A stretch of 64,000 nucleotides of DNA from Pedomonas mirosovicensis (lineage in GTDB: Bacteria > Pseudomonadota > Alphaproteobacteria > Sphingomonadales > Sphingomonadaceae). Positions 54,329 through 63,264 of the stretch are shown piece after piece; within the stretch, counting starts at the first letter, position 1; the number at the start of each line of letters is the position of its first letter. The DNA lies in assembly GCF_022569295.1 (NCBI RefSeq), contig NZ_JAKFIA010000001.1, positions 2,123,001-2,187,000 on the forward strand, read 5' to 3'. The notes below the pieces were generated by a model that saw only the letters and a list, made by a program, of their open reading frames with translations, was not told the DNA's origin and ran no database searches. The translations under genes were made by a program, and so were the position numbers.

Positions 54329-55072
54329 GTGACGGTTGAAGACGAACGCCAGCTCGCTGGCCTGAGGCGCTCAGGCGCCCTGGTGCGCGATATCCTCCGC
54401 GCCATGCTGAACGAAGCGAAGCCCGGCGTTACTGGCCTGGAACTCGACCGAATGGCACAGGACATGATGGACCGCGCCGGGGCCCGCTCCGCCCCGCGCG
54501 CGGCCTACAACTTTCCCGGCGCAACCTGCATCTCCATCGAGGGCGTAGCCGCCCATGGCATTCCCGATGCCCGCCCTTTGCGTGAAGGCGACCTCATCAA
54601 CATCGACGTGTCGCTGGAGCTGGACGGCTACTGGACCGACAGCGGCGCTTCCATGGTGGTTGGCAACCAACCCACCAAGGATCAGGCCAAGCTGCTGGAC
54701 GCCACCAAGCGGGCCATGACCAAGGGCATCTATGCCGCCAAGGCTGGTCAGCCGATCAACGAGATCGGCAAGCGCGTCGAGGCTGAGGCCAAGGCCGCCG
54801 GCTTCAAAGTGTGCAGCACGCTGACCGGCCATGGCGTCGGCCGCCACATCCATGAAGAGCCCACGGTGTGGAACCACTATGTCCGCAGCGCGCGTCAAAG
54901 GCTGACCGAAGGGCTGGTCATCACGGTCGAGCCGTTCCTCACCCCCGGCAACGCCAAGATCGTGGAAGCGGACGACGGCTGGTCGCTTTATCCTGCCGAC
55001 CTCGCCCCCATGGCCCAGTTCGAGCACACCATCGTCGTCACCCGCGGCGCGCCGATTATCGTGACGGCCTGA
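54329..55072 (+). CDS. map: Methionine aminopeptidase, type I
   Basis: 247 residues, M24A family. Metal ligands are visible in order: NIDVSLELDGYWTDSGASM (two Asp), GHGVGRHIHEEP (His), VEPFLTPG (Glu) and FEHTIVVT (Glu). It removes initiator Met from nascent proteins. The start is GTG 54329 with GGAG eight bases before it. It lacks the N-terminal zinc-finger of eukaryotic forms. A second map gene may exist elsewhere, since its position behind leuA is not the usual rpsB-linked site. Confidence 0.93.
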   Translation: MTVEDERQLAGLRRSGALVRDILRAMLNEAKPGVTGLELDRMAQDMMDRAGARSAPRAAYNFPGATCISIEGVAAHGIPDARPLREGDLINIDVSLELDGYWTDSGASMVVGNQPTKDQAKLLDATKRAMTKGIYAAKAGQPINEIGKRVEAEAKAAGFKVCSTLTGHGVGRHIHEEPTVWNHYVRSARQRLTEGLVITVEPFLTPGNAKIVEADDGWSLYPADLAPMAQFEHTIVVTRGAPIIVTA

Positions 55073-55101
55073 GCGCGTTCTTATTTCTTAGGGATTTATT
55101 C

Positions 55102-55125
55102 TGCAGGGGTCCCCAGGCCCCTGCA
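55102..55125. terminator. Hairpin between convergent map and GNAT genes
   Basis: TGCAGGGG / CCCCTGCA, 8-bp perfect stem, 8-base loop, lying between the map stop and the GNAT stop. AT-rich sequence flanks it on the map side. Could serve either transcript. Confidence 0.5.
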
Positions 55126-55152
55126 ATATGACCTTGAACAAGCCCTTCCCGC

Positions 55153-55701
55153 TCAGCGCGACAGGCGGAACAGCTCGTGCGGACGGCCCGAGCGGATAAT
55201 GTTCCTGTCGTACTTGAAGCCCAGCTTCTCCAGCACCTTGCGGCCGGGCTCATCCCCGACTGAAATCGTGCTGACGATGGGCACCCGCACAGCGGCGATG
55301 TTGCGCGGATAGAGCACGGCCCGCGCCATCTCGGTGCCGTAGCCCTGCCCCCATTGAGAAGCGCGCACGGCATAGCGCAGCTCGGCGCACTCCTCGCCGT
55401 CGAACACCTCCGGCTTCAGCCCGCAGTAGCCGATGAAGGTATGGGTGTAGTCCAGCTCGAACAGCCAGAGGCCGTAGCCGTGGATCTCCCAGTTCTCCAT
55501 GGCCCGCGCGATCATGGCGGAGGTTTCCTCCTCCGACCACGGCTCGCCCGTGGGAGACAGGGTCCGCATAACCACCGGATTGCGGTGCAGCAGGCGCAGA
55601 TTCTCGAAATCCTCAGGCCCGATGCGATGGGCGATCAGCCGAAACGTCTTCAGCTGGCTGGGAAGAGAATCGACACGCTGCTGTTCAATCGGCTTTAACA
55701 T
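55153..55701 (-). CDS. GNAT family N-acetyltransferase
   Basis: 182 residues. Acetyltransf_3-type fold: FRLIAHRIGPEDFENLRLLHRNPVVMRTL at the start, WLFELDYTHTFIGYCGLKP (beta4), the acetyl-CoA loop region ASQWGQGYGTEMARAVL (QxxGxG/A form) and GDEPGRKVLEKLGFKYDR. This branch includes RimJ/RimL-like protein acetyltransferases and enzymes for small molecules. Substrate unknown. It converges with map. Confidence 0.87.
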   Translation of the reverse strand: MLKPIEQQRVDSLPSQLKTFRLIAHRIGPEDFENLRLLHRNPVVMRTLSPTGEPWSEEETSAMIARAMENWEIHGYGLWLFELDYTHTFIGYCGLKPEVFDGEECAELRYAVRASQWGQGYGTEMARAVLYPRNIAAVRVPIVSTISVGDEPGRKVLEKLGFKYDRNIIRSGRPHELFRLSR

Positions 55702-55898
55702 TGGTTACCCACTCATTTACGCGTTGGTCAGAATACCAGCGTCCAACCCTTATAACCACTCCGCTAAGCTTATAGCTCCGTCGTCCGAAATAGCAGTACG
55801 GCCTGCCCCGCACGGGCCACGTTCCGTCTGCTTCGGCCAGGAAGCGGGGGCGACAGGCCTGGCAGCCCGCCGCCCGCCCTGCCGCCTGAGAGCCGCCG

Positions 55899-56900
55899 TC
55901 AGGGTACGGCGTGCGTCTCGTTCCGCGTTTTCCACAACGAGTAGGCGACACCCGCGCCCAGAATCGCAAAGCTGATGCCCAGCGACCAGGCGGGCGGGAA
56001 CTTGCCGCCGGGCATGTCGACCAGATCGGCTATGAAAATCTTCGAGCCGATGAACACCAGGAGCACGCTCAGCGCATACTTCAGGTAATGGAAGCGGTGC
56101 ACCATGGCGGCCAACGCAAAGTAAAGCGCGCGCAGGCCAAGGATGGCGAAGATGTTCGAGGTGTAGACGATGAACGGGTCGGTGGTGATGGCGAAGATCG
56201 CCGGCACGGAATCGACCGCAAAGATTACGTCTGCGAACTCGACCATCAGCAGCGTCAGCATCAGCGGCGTCATGTAGAGCGCGCGCCTGCCGGTTTTAGG
56301 ATCAACCTGCCGTACCCAGAAGTGGTCGCCGTGCAGGGTTTCCGTAACGCGCACATGGCGGCGGACGAAGCGCAGCACGCGCGAGTCCCCCACCGAATAG
56401 TCCTCCTCCGCCGACAGCCACATCTTGATACCGGTGAAGACAAGGAAGGCCGCGAACACGTAGAGCAGCCAACTGAACTCGGCCACCAGCGTCGCGCCCG
56501 CGCCGATCATGATGCCGCGCAGCACGATGACGCCGAGGATGCCCCAGAACAGCACCCGGTGCTGATAAAGGCGCGGAATGGCGAAGTAGCTGAAGATCAT
56601 GGCGATGACGAACACGTTGTCCATCGCCAGGCTTTTCTCCACCACGAAGCCGGTAACGTAGGCCGCGCCCGCCTCCGGCCCCAACAGCCACCAGACGCCG
56701 CCGCCGAAGGCAAGGCCAAGGGCGATATAGACGCCGGAGAGCATCAGGCTCTCCCGAACGCCGATCTCCCGCTGTTCCCGGTGCACAACGCCGAGATCGA
56801 GCGCAAGAAGCGCGATGACAATTCCCAGAAACGCAAGCCACATCCAGATGGGCGTGCCGAGCCAGAGCTGGCCAAGCGCGCCGGAAAGCAACTCGTGCAT
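55899..56900 (-). CDS. TerC family membrane protein
   Basis: 333 residues with nine TM helices. Family signatures: VVEKSLAMDNVFVIAMIFSYF, VLFWGILGVIVLRG and LMVEFADVIFAVDSVPAIFAIT with conserved acidic intramembrane residues. TerC/Alx proteins export manganese or assist metalation of secreted proteins. ATG 56900 is chosen because AGGAGAGG is directly upstream and the protein begins MHELLSG; the frame extends to 56978 without a ribosome site. I looked for a yybP-ykoY manganese riboswitch upstream and found no convincing match. Divergent from the radical SAM gene. Confidence 0.87.
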   Translation of the reverse strand: MHELLSGALGQLWLGTPIWMWLAFLGIVIALLALDLGVVHREQREIGVRESLMLSGVYIALGLAFGGGVWWLLGPEAGAAYVTGFVVEKSLAMDNVFVIAMIFSYFAIPRLYQHRVLFWGILGVIVLRGIMIGAGATLVAEFSWLLYVFAAFLVFTGIKMWLSAEEDYSVGDSRVLRFVRRHVRVTETLHGDHFWVRQVDPKTGRRALYMTPLMLTLLMVEFADVIFAVDSVPAIFAITTDPFIVYTSNIFAILGLRALYFALAAMVHRFHYLKYALSVLLVFIGSKIFIADLVDMPGGKFPPAWSLGISFAILGAGVAYSLWKTRNETHAVP

Positions 56901-57135
56901 ATGCCTCTCCTGTTCGAGTTCGGATTCGAGGCGCACGATGGTTGAAAGTCGGACCGGGTCTGGATTTCGGGCGATCAACCGGACCCTGGCATCGAGCGCA
57001 CTCGATGCGGTCCGACATCACGATGCCATTGCGGCAATCGCCAGAGGGGCCCGGCCCGCACACCCCGGAAATTGGTGCAGATGTGGGGATGGATCAAGAG
57101 GGCCTGACTAGAAAAAGAGACGCGCTTGTAAATTT

Positions 57136-57150
57136 GTTCTCTATATGTTC
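57136..57150 (+). promoter_or_regulatory. LexA (SOS) box, GTTC-N7-GTTC
   Basis: GTTC-TCTATAT-GTTC is an exact match to the direct-repeat SOS box of Alphaproteobacteria. It ends 10 bp before the ATG of the radical SAM gene. A weak TTGTAA / TTCTAT promoter overlaps it, consistent with LexA repression of a short- or no-leader transcript. Confidence 0.75.
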
Positions 57151-57160
57151 TATTTCACCC

Positions 57161-58240
57161 ATGACGGTGACTCGTGGACGGGCGGCGACGAACAACCGGG
57201 CAAGCCAGCGCTTTGGCCTGCCCGACCGGGAGCTTGATGGCGACTGGCTGGATGCGGAAGGAGCCGAAATCGACCGCTGGGGCGATGAGCTGCCACCACT
57301 GGCAACAACCATTACCATCGAGACGCCCCGCACCATTCTTACCCGCAACCAGAGCCCGGACCTGCCGTTCGACCGCTCGGTGAACGCCTACAGAGGCTGC
57401 GAGCACGGGTGCATCTACTGCTACGCCCGGCCCACCCATGCGTACATGGACCTCTCGCCGGGGCTGGATTTTGAGACGAAACTGTTTGCCAAGCCGGATG
57501 CTGCAGCACTCCTCGAAAAGGAACTGGGCAAGCGGGGCTATGTGCCCTCTCCCATCGCCATGGGCACCAACACCGACCCCTACCAGCCCATCGAGAAGCG
57601 GTTCGCCATCACCCGAAGTCTCCTGGAAGTAATGGAGCGCACCGGGCACCCGGTCACCATCACCACCAAGAACTTCGGCGTCACGCGGGACATCGATCTC
57701 CTGGCGAGGCTGGCGGCGCGTGAGCTGGTGGTCGTCAACATCTCCGTCACCACGCTCGACCACCGCCTCGCCCGCGCCATGGAGCCACGCGCCTCAACCC
57801 CGAAGCGGCGGCTGGAAGCCATTCGCCTGCTTGCCCAAGCGGACGTGCCGGTGAACCTGTTCCTCTCCCCGCTCATTCCGGGCCTCACCGACCACGAGAT
57901 CGAGCGCATCGTGGAGGCAGGCGCTGAGGCCGGGGCGCGGGGCGCCTCCTCCATCCTCCTGCGTCTGCCATGGGAAGTGGCCGGGCTGTTCGAGGAATGG
58001 CTGGAGGCAAACGTGCCGGACCGGGCGGGTCGCGTCATGTCGCTGCTGCGCCAGAGCCGGGACGGCAAGGCCAACGACCCGCGCTTCGGCATGCGGATGA
58101 TCGGCGATGGTCCCTACGCCCAAATGCTGCGCGCCCGCTTCCATGCCGCCTGCAAGCGTCATGGTCTCAACCGGGACCGCTACGCCCTGTCAGTGACCCA
58201 CTTCCGGCCACCCGAGGGGCCGCAACTCTCCCTGTTCTAA
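57161..58240 (+). CDS. Radical SAM protein, PA0069/SplB-like (COG1533)
   Basis: 359 residues from ATG 57161. The radical SAM cluster motif is Cys80, Cys84 and Cys87 in RGCEHGCIYCYARPTH. The N-terminal start NNRASQRFGLPDRELDGDWLDA, MGTNTDPYQPIEKRFAITR and the C-terminal RFGMRMIGDGPYAQML are typical of the PA0069/Rv2578c group, related to spore photoproduct lyase but of unproven reaction. The upstream SOS box suggests a DNA-damage role (inference). The open frame extends back to 56942, but that part would overlap the operator. Confidence 0.85.
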   Translation: MTVTRGRAATNNRASQRFGLPDRELDGDWLDAEGAEIDRWGDELPPLATTITIETPRTILTRNQSPDLPFDRSVNAYRGCEHGCIYCYARPTHAYMDLSPGLDFETKLFAKPDAAALLEKELGKRGYVPSPIAMGTNTDPYQPIEKRFAITRSLLEVMERTGHPVTITTKNFGVTRDIDLLARLAARELVVVNISVTTLDHRLARAMEPRASTPKRRLEAIRLLAQADVPVNLFLSPLIPGLTDHEIERIVEAGAEAGARGASSILLRLPWEVAGLFEEWLEANVPDRAGRVMSLLRQSRDGKANDPRFGMRMIGDGPYAQMLRARFHAACKRHGLNRDRYALSVTHFRPPEGPQLSLF

Positions 58241-58272
58241 GGCAATCCGGCGCCGCACCCGGACCGGGCGCG

Positions 58273-58665
58273 TCAGAAATAGGGCCGGTCGGTCAGGCGC
58301 TGCGAAATCCACCAGATGTTGCCGGCCGGGTCGCGCACGCCGCCCTGGCGGTCATCGTAGGGCATGTCGGCCACATCCATGATCGCCTCCGCCCCGCCGG
58401 TCACAGCCCGGGCCATGGCGGCATCGGCATTCTCCACATAGAGGTAGAAGGCCGCCTTGCTGGCCGGAAACTGCTCCGACGCCTCGCTCACCATCACAGT
58501 GGTCGAGCCGAACCGTACCTGGCAGTTGGCGATGCGCCCATCCGGCATCGTGCTGCGCCCGACCTCAATGCCACCAAGCGCGGACACGAGAAAAGCAACG
58601 TAACGGTCTGCATCGTCAACGAATATGTAAGGCGTCACCACGCCAAACCCCTGTGGCACATGCAT
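58273..58665 (-). CDS. VOC family (glyoxalase-like) protein
   Basis: 130 residues with the paired beta-alpha-beta-beta-beta modules of the vicinal oxygen chelate fold: VVTPYIFVDDADRYVAFLVSALGG at the start, AAFYLYVENADAAMARAVTGGAEAIMDVADMPYDDRQGGVRDPAGNIWWISQR at the end. It resembles PhnB-like small VOC proteins. Reaction unknown. Converges with the radical SAM gene across a 32-bp gap. Confidence 0.86.
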   Translation of the reverse strand: MHVPQGFGVVTPYIFVDDADRYVAFLVSALGGIEVGRSTMPDGRIANCQVRFGSTTVMVSEASEQFPASKAAFYLYVENADAAMARAVTGGAEAIMDVADMPYDDRQGGVRDPAGNIWWISQRLTDRPYF

Positions 58666-58890
58666 GCTTTATCTCCCCCGTTAAACGAAGCCTATCACTG
58701 GCTGGCTGAGGATTCACCTTCTGCGCGACTGACACTCAATGCTGTTGCCTGCTCTCTGAGTCCTGAATGGGTCGACCAACACACCCCCAAACACCCGCCT
58801 GATATACTCTAAACCCGCCTTTTCATCGCTTCATCGCTACTTTTGCACAGCTTACCGCTCCTGAGCGTAATTGAGATTGTGTTATTGGCG
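58666..58890. other. Intergenic stretch, no gene found
   Basis: With the downstream operator this makes a 313-bp gap between divergent genes. I see no tRNA, no convincing small frame and no repeat. It holds two GANTC sites (near 58709 and 58757) and a TTGAGA -35-like element at 58871. Confidence 0.4.
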
Positions 58891-58916
58891 TGGTGTAGTA
58901 GATTACTAATACACCA
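58891..58916 (+). promoter_or_regulatory. GntR/YtrA-like palindromic operator before the TonB-domain gene
   Basis: TGGTGTAGTA, six bases, TAATACACCA: a 10-bp inverted repeat with one mismatched position. It resembles GTGTATTA-N6-TAATACAC operators of YtrA-subfamily GntR regulators (from memory of that family). It overlaps the candidate -10 of a TTGAGA-N17-TGTAGT promoter, suitable for repression. No gntR gene is in the window. Confidence 0.55.
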
Positions 58917-58978
58917 ACACAACGGTACGGTTTGCGTCGAGCCCCAAGCCCCCTTCCCTCAATTCGGAGGTATGAGCC

Positions 58979-59467
58979 ATGTCCCTCGTTTCGTCCCACA
59001 CCCTGCAGACCTTTGCCTGCGCTCTTTCCGCTCTGGCCCTGACGACGGGCACCATGCTGGTAACCACCGCGACCCCGGCGCACGCCGAAACGCCGCAAAC
59101 CGCCCATGAGTGGGTTCAGCACACCCAGGCGCAGCTGAACAAGGCCATCCACTATCCCCAGTTCGCCCTCCGCAAGGGTGAGCAGGGCATCGTTCGCCTC
59201 TCGGCCACCGTCATGCCGAACGGCACGCTCCAGGACGTCTCCGTCGCCCGTTCGGCGGGCATCCGCTCGCTCGATCACGCCGCGCTGCGGGCGATCGAGA
59301 AGATGGACCCGCTGCCGCCGGTGCCGGGCGCGACGGCTCCTCGCAACATCGTTCTCCAGGTCGGTTTCGGCATTGCCGCCTCGCCAAGCAAGGAAGCCGA
59401 ACTGGTCGAAGCCTTTCAGGAAGTTCCGGCAACCGCCTTTGCAGAGGCAACGCCGAAACAGCCCTGA
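58979..59467 (+). CDS. Exported TonB C-terminal-domain protein
   Basis: 162 residues. A signal peptide of about 35 residues ends ATPAHA, then about 90 residues of a TonB C-terminal fold: HYPQFALRKGEQGIVRLSATVMPNGTLQDVSVARSAGIRSLDHAALRAIEKMDPLPPVP. The YP, G-V-v-f-v-NG-l-v-S-G-LD-AAL pattern is typical. It lacks the N-terminal TM anchor and Pro-rich linker of a complete TonB, so it is not a standard energy transducer. GGAGG lies eight bases before the ATG. A palindromic operator lies 60 bp upstream. Confidence 0.85.
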   Translation: MSLVSSHTLQTFACALSALALTTGTMLVTTATPAHAETPQTAHEWVQHTQAQLNKAIHYPQFALRKGEQGIVRLSATVMPNGTLQDVSVARSAGIRSLDHAALRAIEKMDPLPPVPGATAPRNIVLQVGFGIAASPSKEAELVEAFQEVPATAFAEATPKQP

Positions 59468-59473
59468 ACCGAG

Positions 59474-59503
59474 ATCCGGCCCACAGTCCCTCGTGGGCCG
59501 GAT
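59474..59503 (+). repeat. Inverted repeat after the TonB-domain gene
   Basis: ATCCGGCCCAC / GTGGGCCGGAT, an 11-bp perfect stem with an 8-base loop, 6 bp past the stop. No T-run follows, so it is a stabilising hairpin or a factor-dependent stop; a full terminator lies 50 bp further on. Confidence 0.55.
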
Positions 59504-59550
59504 ACCACCGGGGCATGACTCACCGGCCCCGGACCATCGTAGCCCTGCCT

Positions 59551-59586
59551 GCGGGAGAGCTTACCCCAGCTCTCCCGCAATTTTTT
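59551..59586 (+). terminator. Rho-independent terminator before rnhB
   Basis: An 11-bp perfect stem GCGGGAGAGCT / AGCTCTCCCGC with loop TACCCC, then AATTTTTT. It ends the TonB-domain transcript 48 bp before rnhB. Confidence 0.85.
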
Positions 59587-59633
59587 AAGCAAGACCGATT
59601 GCGCCCGCCGCCGCGGCTTGCCAAGAAGCGGCC

Positions 59634-60261
59634 ATGGCGAAGATCTTGCCCACGCTGGAACTGGAACTGGCTCACGCCGCCACCTGCGGCGGCCTCGTGG
59701 CAGGCATCGACGAGGCCGGGCGCGGCCCGCTGGCCGGCCCGGTGATCGCGGCGGCGGTGGTGCTCGACCCCAATCGCATCCCTGTAGGCATTGCGGATTC
59801 CAAGGCCCTCGCCCGGGCAAAGCGCGAGGCGCTGCTGGAGGAGCTGCTGCTGGCAGCGCACGTGGGCATCGGCGAGGCCAGCGCGGACGAGATCGACCAG
59901 ATCAACATTCTGCAAGCCACCCTGCTCGCCATGCGCCGGGCCGTGGAAGCCCTGCCGGTGCGCCCGGCCGTCGCGCTGGTGGACGGCAACCGCGCCCCCA
60001 AGCTGCCCATCCCCTGCCAGACGGTGGTGAAGGGCGATGCCACCTGCCTCTCCATCGCTGCCGCCAGCATCGTCGCCAAGGTGACGCGCGACCGGATTAT
60101 GGACCGGCTGGCGCTCGAGCACCCAGGCTTCGGGTGGGAACGCAACGCCGGTTACGGCACCGCCGAACACCTCGCCGCACTGCGGCAAATCGGCCCGACG
60201 CCCCATCACCGGCGCTCCTTTGCCCCTGTTCGGGAACTCTTCGAGCAAGAAGTTGCCGGGT

Positions 60262-60263
<2 letters not shown>
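59634..60263 (+). CDS. rnhB: Ribonuclease HII
   Basis: 209 residues. The catalytic acidic cluster begins at GGLVAGIDEAGRGPLAGPVIAAAV (Asp-Glu) and includes VALVDGN and SIVAKVTRDRIM. It nicks RNA in RNA-DNA hybrids and starts ribonucleotide excision. It is immediately upstream of ccrM, an order shared with other alphaproteobacteria as I recall, but the GANTC-dense gap between them suggests separate transcription of ccrM. Confidence 0.95.
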
Positions 60264-61547
<1,284 letters not shown>

Positions 61548-61565
61548 GGACGGTTCACCCCGAAC

Positions 61566-61603
61566 AAAAAGCGCCGGTCAGGACAGCCCGACCGGCGCTT
61601 TTC
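61566..61603 (+). terminator. Terminator after ccrM
   Basis: A 9-bp GC-rich stem GCGCCGGTC / GACCGGCGC is flanked by AAAAA before and TTTTCT after, 24 bp past the stop. The flanking A/T runs make it effective on both strands, so it can also end the entericidin transcript. Confidence 0.85.
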
Positions 61604-61622
61604 TATTCACGGCGCAATGGCG

Positions 61623-61760
61623 TTACTTGTCGTTGTTGATGACGTCCTCGCCCTCTTTGCCGACGGACTCGATGTCCTCGCCCGCGCCCTGAACCGTGTT
61701 GCACGCAACCGCTCCGAGAGACAGAGCGGACAGCACCATAAGCCGGATGAGTACGGTCAT
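61623..61760 (-). CDS. Entericidin A/B family lipoprotein (copy 1)
   Basis: 45 residues. A hydrophobic signal segment MTVLIRLMVLSALSLGAVAC with a lipobox ending in Cys, then the family core NTVQGAGEDIESVGKEGEDVI. Entericidins are small cell-envelope lipoproteins first described as an antidote/toxin pair in E. coli; in many Proteobacteria they are stress-linked and of uncertain role. AAGGGAAAC precedes the ATG at 61760; the open frame extends to 61838 but without signal-peptide logic. It lies 101 bp downstream of a second copy on the same strand. Confidence 0.85.
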   Translation of the reverse strand: MTVLIRLMVLSALSLGAVACNTVQGAGEDIESVGKEGEDVINNDK

Positions 61761-61861
61761 GTTTCCCTTACTCCTGCGATGAAGCGTCAGTAAGGTTAAG
61801 TCCGCACCCGTCATAAAGTTCCATGAGGGTGGCGGCAAAATCGCTTATCCGCCAGATCGGA

Positions 61862-61996
61862 TCACCGGCCGTTGATTACATCCTCGCCGGTCTGGCCGAC
61901 GGATTCGAGATCCCGGCCCAGCCCCTTCACGGTGTTGCAGCCGGCAGCGCCCAACGCCACGCACGCCAGCACGGCGGCCACTACAAACTTCCTCAT
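61862..61996 (-). CDS. Entericidin A/B family lipoprotein (copy 2)
   Basis: 44 residues. Signal MRKFVVAAVLACVALGAAGC with lipobox, then NTVKGLGRDLESVGQTGEDVI, closely parallel to copy 1 (both end EDVIN plus a basic/polar tail). GGAG lies eight bases before the ATG at 61996; the longer frame to 62404 is a shadow of mutY. The two genes are tandem and may be one transcript. Confidence 0.85.
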   Translation of the reverse strand: MRKFVVAAVLACVALGAAGCNTVKGLGRDLESVGQTGEDVINGR

Positions 61997-62142
61997 GCCC
62001 AGCACTCCATCCTCACATCGTTCGTTGCAGGATCGTTCATATGACGATCCCCTGCTTGCCAGTTGATGAATAGCCTGGCCGCCGTTTGCCGCAAGATGAG
62101 GATTGTCAGCATGTTCGCATCCGCAATCCGAAAGACTGCCAT

Positions 62143-63237
62143 CTAGACAAGCCGGGGCGTCAGCGCGTGCCGAGCCGCCTTGGCCATCACCGTTGGCAGG
62201 CCCGCCGTCTCGATGGCCTCGACCGGGTGCCAGAACCCCTCGACCGGGTTGATGCGGCGGGGCAGCAGCCCCCGTGCAATGGTCAACTCCAGATGAAAAT
62301 GGGTGAAGGTGTGGCGCACTCCGCCGGGGAGAAGCTGCCAATCCACCTCGATGGGCGCCTGATCCATAAGGTGCCAGCCACCGCCGACCGGAGTTCCGGT
62401 CCACTCGGACGAGGGGATTTCCGGCAGGCCGCCGAGCAGGCCCCTGGGAGGGCGACGGCGCAGCAACACATGCCCCTCCGCCTCCAGCCAGAAGACAAGG
62501 CCGTGGCGAGTGGGCTTTTCCGCCTTAGGGGCTTTCAGCGGCCAGCGCTCAGGCGTGCCGGAGGCGCGCGCCGCGCATCCTTGCGCCAGCGGGCAGGCCC
62601 CGCAGGAGGGCGAGCGCGGCGTGCAGACGGTCGCGCCCAGATCCATCATCGCCTGGGCATAGTCGCCGGGCCGGAGCGAGGGCGTCAGCCTGTCCGCCAA
62701 GTCCCGCAGCCGGGGCTTGGCGGCGGGCAAGGCTTCTTCCACCGCGAACAGGCGGGAGACGACGCGCTCCACATTGCCGTCGACCACCACCGCGCGCTGG
62801 CCAAAGGCAATGCTGGCGATGGCCGCCGCCGTATAGGCCCCGATGCCGGGAAGCTTGAGCAGCTCCGCCTCCGTCTCGGGGAAGCGGCCGCCGTGCTCCC
62901 GCACCAGCGTTTGCGCGCAGGCGTGCAGATTACGGGCGCGGGCGTAGTAGCCGAGCCCCGCCCAGGCGTGCAGCACGTCATCGAGCGGCGCCTCGGCCAG
63001 ATGGCGCACGGTGGGCCAGCGGCTGAGGAACCGCTCGTAATAGGGAATGACGGCAGCGACGGTCGTCTGCTGCAACATGATCTCGGACAGCCACACGCCA
63101 TAGGGGTCGGGCGGCAAGGCCCCAGACGACTGGGCATCGGGCGGCGCACGCCACGGCAGCACGCGGGCGTGGGCATCATACCAGTCGAGCAGTGACAGGG
63201 CTGCGTCGGGAACAGCATCAAGGATCTGGACGGACAT
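62143..63237 (-). CDS. mutY: A/G-specific adenine DNA glycosylase
   Basis: 364 residues. The helix-hairpin-helix glycosylase domain has WLSEIMLQQTTVAAVIPYYERF with the catalytic Glu, LPGIGAYTAAAIASIAF and the catalytic Asp in VVVDGNVERVVSRLF; a 4Fe-4S cluster is bound by C-TPRSPSCGACPLAQGC. The C-terminal NUDIX-like domain for 8-oxoG recognition (HVLLRRRPPRGLLGGLPEIP) follows. It removes A opposite 8-oxoG. Divergent from the DUF721 gene with a 27-bp gap. Confidence 0.96.
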   Translation of the reverse strand: MSVQILDAVPDAALSLLDWYDAHARVLPWRAPPDAQSSGALPPDPYGVWLSEIMLQQTTVAAVIPYYERFLSRWPTVRHLAEAPLDDVLHAWAGLGYYARARNLHACAQTLVREHGGRFPETEAELLKLPGIGAYTAAAIASIAFGQRAVVVDGNVERVVSRLFAVEEALPAAKPRLRDLADRLTPSLRPGDYAQAMMDLGATVCTPRSPSCGACPLAQGCAARASGTPERWPLKAPKAEKPTRHGLVFWLEAEGHVLLRRRPPRGLLGGLPEIPSSEWTGTPVGGGWHLMDQAPIEVDWQLLPGGVRHTFTHFHLELTIARGLLPRRINPVEGFWHPVEAIETAGLPTVMAKAARHALTPRLV

Positions 63238-63264
63238 CCCCTCACCTATGGCATAAGGTGGCCC

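Noticed and set aside
55702-55898. A tRNA-like or tRNA-remnant sequence in the gap between GNAT and TerC genes.
   Set aside because: A GTTGG/CCAAC stem and a terminal ACCA are present, but the cloverleaf and T-loop do not form. No coding frame is convincing either.
56901-57100. A yybP-ykoY manganese riboswitch upstream of the TerC gene.
   Set aside because: I looked for its conserved loops and did not find them; only ordinary GC-rich sequence is visible.
56942-57160. An N-terminal extension of the radical SAM protein.
   Set aside because: It would overlap the LexA box and lacks similarity to the family; the homologous start is at 57161.
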